From: Gemmobacter fulvus
GTDB lineage: Bacteria; Pseudomonadota; Alphaproteobacteria; Rhodobacterales; Rhodobacteraceae
Length of the DNA: 64,000 nt
Reading direction: 5' to 3'
Assembly: GCF_018798885.1 (NCBI RefSeq)
Contig: NZ_CP076361.1
Span: forward strand, 2,571,501-2,635,500
Shown: piece after piece, positions 18,302-25,042 of the stretch
Numbering within the stretch: the first letter of the stretch is position 1
How the letters are laid out: each line of letters opens with the position of its first letter
Notes under the pieces: generated by a model
The model's input: only the letters and a program-made list of their open reading frames with translations
The model's database searches: none
What the model was told of the DNA's origin: nothing
Program-made: the position numbers and the translations under genes

Positions 18302-18310
18302 AATGCATCT
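18270..18310 (-). other. Right attachment junction (attR) of the serine-recombinase element
   Basis: On the minus strand the element end GATCG meets the kinase sequence GCACCACGG at a GG dinucleotide (18286-18287). The element side contains ATGAAACGTGATC, which pairs as an imperfect inverted repeat with the other element end (ATGAAAGCCGATC). The dyad axis of the joined ends falls exactly in the middle of GG, as expected for a serine recombinase crossover. Confidence 0.75.
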
Positions 18311-18316
18311 CCTCCT

Positions 18317-20410
18317 TCAGAATCCGGGTAGGGTCATGGACCTGTCTGCAATCTTATCAAGCGCTTGCCTTGGCCTGCGCGCGGCTATTTCCTGCAAGCC
18401 TATCCGAACCGCCTCGGTTTCGAGCGCGGCCAGCGGTATTTTCCATGGGGCGGAATACAGGATCTGTGTCGCGGGGAGGATCTGCGCGCGGATCAGTTTG
18501 TGGACAGATGCCACGCAGACGCCGAGCCGCTTGGCGGCAGCATCGACGCTCACGGTCTTCTCCTCCTCGGCCTCGGGATCATAGGGTGGGATCGCGAGCC
18601 TGTCGCGCAATTCAGCCACGCGGACGGTCGTCCATGTCTCGTCATCCTCAGTGCGGCAGCGCATCCGGTTGAGGGTCACGGCAAGTTCCCTGTCTGGCCA
18701 GTGCCCGCCAAGTTTGCGCAAGATGTCGGCAGCAGTGCGCTTTGGCCCCGGTGGGAAGCGACCGGTTCGGCGCCGGGCCAGCCTGACCTCGGTGTGGCGC
18801 CCGCCGATCCAGTGAATGAGCAGAACGAAGGCGTTCTCCGCCTGATCGATGTCGATCACCACTTCCTCGATCAGCAGGCGCACCAGTCGCTGCCGCGCGC
18901 GGGCATCGGTCCCGGCGGCATTCCATGCCGAGGGCAGGTCGGTGGCGAGCCGCAAGAGGACATCAGGATCGACCCCGGGCCTCGCGATGAGTTCTGCGCC
19001 CAAAGCGGCAAGTTTTTGCTCGACCGAGGCCACCCGCTCCAGGGCTGCGTTCCACCGCGCCTCCAGCGTGCGCGCAACATGCCGTTTGGCGGGATCGACA
19101 TGCTCATATCGCCGCTCGGCCAGTTCCGCGGCGTATCGTGCCTCATCAAGCTCCTTCTCGACAGCAAGCCGCACCACCTCCTGTGCCCGGGTGGCCTGCT
19201 GTCCCGCCAATAGGGCAGCCTGCACGGCGCGGCCGGAGACCGCTTCGAGCAGTTGGCCGGTCACGGCCGCATCGATGCCGCCCCCGCCCGCACCGATGCA
19301 GAGCCCAGCCCCGACATGGCTGTCATCGCCCCGACATTGGTAACGATGGGACAGGTCGGTCCCGGTCTTGTAAAAGACCCGCATCATCCGGCCGCACCTT
19401 GCGCAACGCGCCATGCCGCTCAGCAGCGCCTGTCCGCCGCGCCCGGATTTGCGGGCCGTTCGCTTTTGCATATGCGCGTTCTCCCCCAGCAGGACGCGGT
19501 TCTCCTCATAGGCCTGCCAGTCGATGTATCCTTCGTGATTGCTCTTGATCAGCACGCCCCACTCCTCGATCGCCCGGTGATGGCCGCTGGTCTTGCGCGC
19601 CTCGCCCTCGACCACCGCCATCCGATTACCGGTCCGGCCGAAGGCATAGGCACCAGCGTAGACCGGATTATGCAGCACCTGCATCACGCTGTGATAGGCA
19701 GGCTTGCGCCAAGCGATCTTGCGCAGGGCACCGTTGCGCAGGACCACTGGCAGATGGACATCGGCCGCGCGCAGCCACAGGAACACCTGGCGACCGCTGC
19801 CAAGCTCGCGGAACTTGGCGAAGATCAGGTGGATGGCCTGCCGGACCCGCTCATCAGGATCCATCTCAATCCTGTCGTCCTCGCTCCAGCAGAACCCAGG
19901 CGGCAAGGTAAAGCGGAGTTCTCCCCGCTTCGCCTTCGCATCGCGGGCCGCCAGCCCACGTTGCCGCAGAAGACTGAGTTCGTATTCCGACATGGTGCCC
20001 TTCAGCCCCAGCAGCAGTCGATCATTCATTTGACGCGGATCGTAGACCCCCTCCGGGTCAACGACCAAGGCCCCCGTCAAGGCGCAGAGGTCAATCAGAT
20101 GATGCCAGTCCCGGCCATTACGGGAAAGCCGCGAGGCTTCGATGCAATAGACCGCCCCCACCGTCCCGGCACAGACTTCCGCGACCAGACGCTGGAAGCC
20201 CGGGCGGGCAATCAGACCAGAGCCGGAGCGTCCCAGATCCTCATCGATGACCCGGACCTCGGCGAAGCCGGTGTCGCGGGCGGCTTCGGCCAGCTGGTAT
20301 TGCCGCTTCTGGCTTTCGAGATTCCCGAGCACCTGAGCCATCGTCGACTGGCGAACGTAGACGAGTGCGCTGCGGGCAAGGTGCTCAGCGGTGATCTTTG
20401 CGTGCATCAT
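18317..20410 (-). CDS. Large serine recombinase with C-terminal helix-turn-helix
   Basis: The 697-residue protein has a resolvase catalytic domain (about 13-165) with nucleophile Ser22 in ALVYVRQST, EDLGRSGSG and EASRLSRNGRDW. A recombinase domain follows (about 170-290). A zinc ribbon has Cys336, Cys339, Cys359 and Cys371. Next come a coiled-coil-like stretch and a C-terminal excisionase-like HTH (VDAAAKRLGVCVASVHKLIR, then APWKIPLAALE). The ATG at 20410 overlaps the ORF A stop as ATGA and has GGAGG upstream; a TTG at 20428 is the alternative. Its stop overlaps the Shine-Dalgarno of the receiver fragment. It likely drives integration and excision of the element. Confidence 0.92.
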   Translation of the reverse strand: MMHAKITAEHLARSALVYVRQSTMAQVLGNLESQKRQYQLAEAARDTGFAEVRVIDEDLGRSGSGLIARPGFQRLVAEVCAGTVGAVYCIEASRLSRNGRDWHHLIDLCALTGALVVDPEGVYDPRQMNDRLLLGLKGTMSEYELSLLRQRGLAARDAKAKRGELRFTLPPGFCWSEDDRIEMDPDERVRQAIHLIFAKFRELGSGRQVFLWLRAADVHLPVVLRNGALRKIAWRKPAYHSVMQVLHNPVYAGAYAFGRTGNRMAVVEGEARKTSGHHRAIEEWGVLIKSNHEGYIDWQAYEENRVLLGENAHMQKRTARKSGRGGQALLSGMARCARCGRMMRVFYKTGTDLSHRYQCRGDDSHVGAGLCIGAGGGGIDAAVTGQLLEAVSGRAVQAALLAGQQATRAQEVVRLAVEKELDEARYAAELAERRYEHVDPAKRHVARTLEARWNAALERVASVEQKLAALGAELIARPGVDPDVLLRLATDLPSAWNAAGTDARARQRLVRLLIEEVVIDIDQAENAFVLLIHWIGGRHTEVRLARRRTGRFPPGPKRTAADILRKLGGHWPDRELAVTLNRMRCRTEDDETWTTVRVAELRDRLAIPPYDPEAEEEKTVSVDAAAKRLGVCVASVHKLIRAQILPATQILYSAPWKIPLAALETEAVRIGLQEIAARRPRQALDKIADRSMTLPGF

Positions 20411-20630
20411 GACCTGCGCCCTCCGCAATCTTGCCCGCCGCCATCAGCAGCAGGTCTGCCAATGCCTCCAGGATCGCCGGTGTCGCGGGCGCGGCCGGGG
20501 GGCGGTTCGGGCTGTCGTTCAGGTCCAGGCAGAGCTGACTCGGCGTCGCTTGCTTTTGTTGCGAGAGGGGTCGGGGTCGGCAGGGCATGCGTATCCTCCT
20601 CGGGAATCGATCCCCCACAGGATGACGCAA
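20385..20630 (-). CDS. Small element-encoded protein (ORF B), unknown function
   Basis: An 81-codon frame overlaps the end of ORF A and the start of the recombinase. The middle and C-terminal parts (SQLCLDLNDSPNRPP, then ILEALADLLLMAAGK) look like real protein with an amphipathic helix, and they resemble small proteins I recall upstream of recombinases in similar elements. The N-terminal third is arginine/proline-rich, and the true start may be the ATG at 20588. Function unknown; a recombination directionality or accessory factor is possible. Confidence 0.5.
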   Translation of the reverse strand: MRHPVGDRFPRRIRMPCRPRPLSQQKQATPSQLCLDLNDSPNRPPAAPATPAILEALADLLLMAAGKIAEGAGHDARKDHR

Positions 20631-20907
20631 GCTGACCGTGACGCATTAGATCGAGTGTCTGTGCAAGCGACCGCAAGGCTTCGAGAGCAACAACCGGCGG
20701 GCCGCTTTCCATGCGTGCGCAATAGGCGGCATCGCACATCCAGGGGGGCAAAGTCCGGAAGAACCCCTGCCGTTCCTCGACCAGCACAGAGTCCGATCCG
20801 TGCCTGCGTCCCCCATCGCGCGCGCGTAGAACCCGCCCGTAAAGAGGGTGCCAAGGATATTCGATCCGCAAATCACGCAGTTGGTATGTGGAATGAAAGC
20901 CGATCAC
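20407..20907 (-). CDS. Element ORF A, DUF5372/y4bD-like, currently fused in frame to the kinase
   Basis: About 166 codons contain LRIEYPWHPLYGRVLR, RTLPPWMCDAAYC and ESGPPVVALEALRSLAQ, which resemble the DUF5372 / Y4bD-Y4pK small proteins found beside serine recombinases. The tail after residue ~100 is Pro/Ala-rich and overlaps ORF B. In the present state there is no own ATG: translation comes in frame from the kinase, or from GTG at 20907. In a circularised element the ATG at 18301 would join it in frame as MKRDR-VIGFHSTYQ. Its TGA overlaps the recombinase ATG. Confidence 0.6.
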   Translation of the reverse strand: MIGFHSTYQLRDLRIEYPWHPLYGRVLRARDGGRRHGSDSVLVEERQGFFRTLPPWMCDAAYCARMESGPPVVALEALRSLAQTLDLMRHGQLASSCGGSIPEEDTHALPTPTPLATKASDAESALPGPERQPEPPPGRARDTGDPGGIGRPAADGGGQDCGGRRS

Positions 20908-20925
20908 CAGACCGGGTTCGGAATA
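20885..20925 (-). other. Left attachment junction (attL) of the serine-recombinase element
   Basis: Kinase sequence GAACCCGGTCT meets the element end TGATCGGCTTTCAT at a GG dinucleotide (20907-20908). Element side GATCGGCTTTCAT is the inverted partner of ATGAAACGTGATC at the other end (10 of 13 positions match). A TC core three bases to the left would also restore an open frame but is not centred on the dyad. Confidence 0.75.
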
Positions 20926-23292
20926 GATGTTCACATGCCCGCCCGACTGGCTGACAAAGCCATGCACCATCGACAGGCCCAGCCCTGAGCCCTTGCCGAC
21001 GGGTTTGGTGGTGAAAAACGGGTCAAACGCCCGGGCAATCACATCGGCGGGCATGCCGCTGCCGGTATCCGACAGGGCAAGCCGCAGAAATTCGCCTTCG
21101 CGCGCGCCGGGATTGGTGGCGGCGTAATCGGCATCAAGGCGCACGTTGGACACCTCGATCATCAATTGCCCGCCCTCTGGCATCGCATCGGCGGCATTGA
21201 CGGCAAGGTTGAGTAGCGCCGTCTGCAACTGGGTCGGATCTGCCTCGATCAGCCACAGATCCGCATCGGCCAGCATCCGCAGCGAAATATAGGCGGGCAG
21301 GGTGCGCAGCAGCATCCGGTTCAGTTCGGCCAGCACATCGCGCGGATCCAGCGCCAGCGGCCGCAGCGGCTGTTTACGGGCAAAGGCCAGCAGGCTGCCG
21401 ATCAGTTCGGCCCCGCGTTCGGCGGCGTGCATCACCGCTTCGGCCATGGCGCGGCTGTCGGGATCGTGGCTGCGATCGGCCAGCAATTCGGCATTGCCTA
21501 GCATCACGGTCAGCAGGTTGTTGAAATCATGCGCCACACCGCCGGTCAGCTTGCCGATGGCCTCGAGCTTCTGGGTCTGGTGCAGCTTTTCGGCGGTTTC
21601 CACCTGGTCGCTGACATCCTGCACTGATCCGATGACGCGCAGGGCCTCGCCATCTTCGTCGCGCAGCGCCACCGCCCGTTCGCGCACATGCGCATAGGTG
21701 CCGTTGCCCCGGCGCAGGCGGTATTCGGCGCGCCACTCATCGCGCCGCCCCGCGGCAAAGGCACGGAACTGCCGCTCCAGCAGCGCGGACTCGTCGGGGT
21801 GCACTGCCCGCAGCCAGGGCGTTGGGCGCTTGTGCGTGCCTGCCCAATCCAGCCCGAAGTTTTCCAGCGCGCCATCCGAAAAGGTCACGGTATCGGCGCG
21901 CAGATCCATCTCATAGATCATGTCTGCCGCCACATGCAGCACGGCGCGCAGGCGTTCCTTTTCTTCGTGCAGGCTGCTGACATCGACGATGGAGCCGACA
22001 ATGCGCTGCACTGCCCCATCCGGGCCGCGCGCCGCGGCGGCCCGGTCGATCACATGGGCGATGCGGCCATCGCTGCGATGCACGCGATAGCTCGTTTCCC
22101 AACGATCCACGCCGTAGGCGAGGGCCGTGGCTTCGGCGGCGAGCATTCGGGGCAGATCGTCACGATGAATCGCCGCGCGCCAGCTGCCCGGCCCCTCGAT
22201 CCCCAGCTTGGGGTCATAGCCGAACAGGCGTGCATAGCTGTCACTGCGCCAGGCTGTCCCATCGGCCGGGGACCAAGTGTAGATCACATCCTGCGACGCT
22301 TCTGCCGCCAGCCGGAACCGTTCCTGCCCATCACGCAGCGCCGTCACATCGACGATGGAGCCGACACTGCGCGCCAGCCGACCATCTGCATTTCTGAAAA
22401 ACCGCGCACGATCAATGACATGCGCATAATGCCCATCGGCGCGCGCAAAGCGGTATTCCTCGGTCCAGGTTTCGGCCCCCGAGGCCAGAGCCGCAGCATG
22501 ACTTCGGCGGATGCGGTCGCGGTCGGTGGGGTGGATCAACTGGAACCAGCGGTCCACCGTGGCAGCACCCCCATGCGGGTCGTGGCCATACTGGGTCTGC
22601 AAAGCCTCGCTCCACCAATGCGTGCCGGTGTCGAAGTCGAGGATGAAAATCACATCGGTCGAAGCCGAGGTCGCCAGACGAAAGCGGTCCTCCGCCTCGT
22701 GAATCGCACTGACGTCGATCATGGAGCCGATCATGCGACGGGGTGCGCCGGTGCTGTCGCGCAGCAGGAACCCCCGGTCGATCACATGGGCAATGCTGCC
22801 ATCCGCGCGCAGAAACCGATATTCGGCCTGCCAGATGTTCGATCCGTCCGGCGGATCGTTTTCCGTCGCCTCTGACATGCGCGCCCGGTCGTCGGGGTGA
22901 ATTCGATCCAGCCAGCGCTCCAGCCGTTCCGGGAAAACCGCCGGGTCATACCCGAAGGTTTCGGCAGTTTCGGCCTTCCACTGGAGGGTGCCGCTCTGGA
23001 TATCCCAGTCAAACACCACATGCCCCGCCGCCCGCGCCGCCAGACGATAGCGGCTGTCCCAGCCGGACAGCGCCAGAATGGCCGGGGCGTTTCTGCCCTG
23101 CCATGGCAGATCCATCTCATGCGCCGTCCAATCCGGCTGTTCCGCGATCAGCCGGGCGATGGTGTCGCGGTCGGGCAATGCGTCACCCGACAGGAGGCGC
23201 GCTGAGGCATTGGCAAATATAGCACGCCCGGCGGCTTCATCCAGAAGCCAGACCGGCTGCGTGATTCCGTCCAGATACTCTGTCTCTGTCAT
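20908..23292 (-). pseudogene. Hybrid sensor histidine kinase, 5' part (interrupted)
   Basis: The first 795 codons of a multi-PAS hybrid kinase. Four PAS/PAC repeats (about 80-200, 205-325, 328-445, 450-565) share the pattern EYR.....Y.HVIDR. The HisKA box has the phosphorylated histidine at H588 (AHDFNNLL). The HATPase domain shows LAVNAADAMPEGG, SDTGSGMP, FDPFFTTK and GKGSGLGLSMVHGF. No transmembrane segment is visible, so it is probably cytosolic. The gene is cut after SEPGL; the receiver remains at 17792-18283. With the element removed the protein would be 959 residues. As it stands, the frame runs on into ORF A to 20407 (961 codons), losing only the last HATPase strand and the receiver. 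Confidence 0.9.
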
Positions 23293-23680
23293 TGCGCCGT
23301 GGCCTGCCCGTGTTTTTTGCCACTATGGCGCATCTTCGTGGCCGAATTGAAGCGGCAGGTTCGCCCGGCGATTGAAATAGATGTGCAGGTGTGTCCCGTC
23401 AGGGCAGGCGGCAAGGCCGGGATATGCCGTCCACTGCCCAAGTCTGCGCCGCATTGCAGCAAAATCGGTCAGAAAATGAGCATCCCCCGTCATCCGCCCA
23501 AGAAAATGGCGATGATCTTTGCTGCAATGCCGCATTTTCCGCTTTCGTAAAACGGTCGGCAGGCAACTGCCTCGCCGACGTGGGCGCCGGGCTCTGCGCC
23601 ACGCCCGCCACGACGAAACACAGGACGGCCAGCCCGCCTTTGCCTGCGGGGACAATCCGGTCGCAAAACAGGGGTGAGAG
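23293..23680. other. Divergent intergenic region between the sensor kinase and urtA
   Basis: 388 bp without a convincing gene; it must hold the promoters of the minus-strand kinase and of urtA. Apart from the long inverted repeat listed separately I see no recognisable operator or sigma-54 site. Confidence 0.6.
23451..23530. repeat. 13-bp perfect inverted repeat spaced by 54 bp
   Basis: GCATTGCAGCAAA (23451-23463) and TTTGCTGCAATGC (23518-23530) are exact reverse complements, with two more matching bases just outside after one mismatch. It lies midway between the divergent kinase and urtA starts and could be a pair of regulator sites or a long stem-loop. Confidence 0.6.
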
Positions 23681-24961
23681 ATGAACGCAATCAAACATGC
23701 GATGCTCGGGGGGGCGATAGCGCTTTCTCTGGCGGGGACCGCGCAGGCCCAGGAGGAAACGATCAAGGTCGGCGTGCTGCATTCGCTGTCGGGCACGATG
23801 GCGATTTCGGAAACCACGCTGAAAGACACGATGCTGATGCTGATCGACGAGCAGAACGCCAAGGGCGGCCTGCTGGGCAAGAAGCTTGAGGCGGTTGTGG
23901 TCGATCCGGCCTCGGACTGGCCGCTGTTCGCGGAAAAGGCGCGCGAATTGCTGACCGTCTCGAAGGTCGATGTGATGTTCGGCTGCTGGACCTCGGTATC
24001 GCGCAAATCGGTGCTGCCGGTGATCGAAGAGCTGAACGGCCTGCTGTTCTACCCCGTGCAATACGAGGGCGAGGAATCGTCGAGGAACGTGTTCTACACG
24101 GGCGCTGCACCAAACCAGCAGGCGATCCCGGCGACCGATTATTTCCTGGATGAACTCGGCGTTCAGAAGTTCGCGCTGCTGGGCACGGATTACGTCTATC
24201 CGCGCACGACCAACAATATTCTTGAGGCTTATCTGATCTCCAAGGGCATCCCGAAAGAGGATATCTTCGTCAACTACACCCCGTTCGGCCATTCGGACTG
24301 GTCCAAGATCGTGGCCGATGTGGTGGCGCTGGGGGCAGATGGCAAGAAGGTCGGCGTGATCTCCACCATCAACGGCGATGCCAATATCGGCTTCTACAAG
24401 GAACTGGCGGCGGCGGGTGTGTCGGCGGACGAAATTCCGGTGGTGGCCTTCTCGGTCGGGGAAGAGGAACTCTCGGGCCTCGATACCTCTAACCTCGTCG
24501 GCCACCTTGCCGCGTGGAACTACTTCCAATCGGCAGATGTGCCGGTGAATGCCGAATTCATCACCAAATGGAAGGCCTTCGCCGGGGAAAAACGCGTGAC
24601 CAATGACCCGATGGAGGCCACGGTGATCGGCTTCAACATGTGGGTCAAGGCGGTCGAGGCGGCAGGCAGCACCGAAGTCGACAAGGTGCGCGCGGCGATG
24701 TACGGGCTGGAAGTGCCGAACCTGACCGGCGGCACCGCCAAGATGCTACCGAACCACCATCTGACAAAGCCGGTGCTGATCGGCGAGATTCAGGCGGATG
24801 GCCAGTTTGACATCATCAGCCAGACGGAACCGGTGCCCGGCGATGCCTGGACCGATTTCCTGCCGGAATCCAAGGTGCTGGAGTCCGACTGGGCCGAACT
24901 GGATTGCGGCATGTACAATTCCAAAACCAAGACCTGCGTGCAGATCAAATCCAACTATTGA
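23681..24961 (+). CDS. urtA: Urea ABC transporter substrate-binding protein
   Basis: The 426-residue periplasmic protein has signal peptide MNAIKHAMLGGAIALSLAGTAQAQ. Typical UrtA segments follow: VGVLHSLSGTMAISE, FGCWTSVSRKSVLPV, LLFYPVQYEGEESS and NVFYTGAAPNQQAIPA. The GLEVPNLTGGTAKMLPNHHLTKPV near the C terminus separates UrtA from amino-acid binders of the same fold. GGTGAGAG precedes the ATG. It heads urtABCDE; in many bacteria this operon is nitrogen-regulated. No urease genes are in the window. Confidence 0.95.
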   Translation: MNAIKHAMLGGAIALSLAGTAQAQEETIKVGVLHSLSGTMAISETTLKDTMLMLIDEQNAKGGLLGKKLEAVVVDPASDWPLFAEKARELLTVSKVDVMFGCWTSVSRKSVLPVIEELNGLLFYPVQYEGEESSRNVFYTGAAPNQQAIPATDYFLDELGVQKFALLGTDYVYPRTTNNILEAYLISKGIPKEDIFVNYTPFGHSDWSKIVADVVALGADGKKVGVISTINGDANIGFYKELAAAGVSADEIPVVAFSVGEEELSGLDTSNLVGHLAAWNYFQSADVPVNAEFITKWKAFAGEKRVTNDPMEATVIGFNMWVKAVEAAGSTEVDKVRAAMYGLEVPNLTGGTAKMLPNHHLTKPVLIGEIQADGQFDIISQTEPVPGDAWTDFLPESKVLESDWAELDCGMYNSKTKTCVQIKSNY

Positions 24962-24993
24962 TCGGGCCGGGGCTTGCGCCCCAACCGCATCCT

Positions 24994-25016
24994 GACGGGG
25001 CCACGCTGGCCCCGTC
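24994..25016 (+). other. Hairpin between urtA and urtB
   Basis: Perfect 10-bp arms GACGGGGCCA (24994-25003) and TGGCCCCGTC (25007-25016) with loop CGC. No T-tract follows, so it probably stabilises the urtA message or causes partial termination. Confidence 0.6.
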
Positions 25017-25042
25017 CCCTCCGCCGCGAACCGCAGGGACAC

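Larger units (their letters stand above)
18286..20906 (-). mobile_element. Serine-recombinase mobile element inserted in a hybrid sensor kinase gene
   Basis: The unit is about 2,621 bp including one copy of the GG crossover dinucleotide. It carries three ORFs reading the same way as the interrupted gene: ORF A, ORF B and a large serine recombinase. It has no DDE transposase, no long terminal inverted repeats and no multi-base target duplication. Deleting it joins CCCGGTCT-GG-GCACC and restores the kinase frame as EPGLGTTVSLYLP, a standard HATPase ending. The ends form short imperfect inverted repeats centred on GG. In layout it resembles the multi-ORF resolvase elements of rhizobial plasmids (y4b/y4p type); that comparison is from memory. 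Confidence 0.85.

Noticed and set aside
18286-20906. Classic DDE insertion sequence or prophage
   Set aside because: There is no DDE transposase, no long terminal inverted repeats, no target duplication beyond 2 bp and no phage structural genes.
20909-20912. TC as the crossover dinucleotide in place of GG
   Set aside because: It also restores an open frame (EPGRGTTV), but the dyad of the element ends is centred on GG and not on TC, so GG is preferred. It is not fully excluded.
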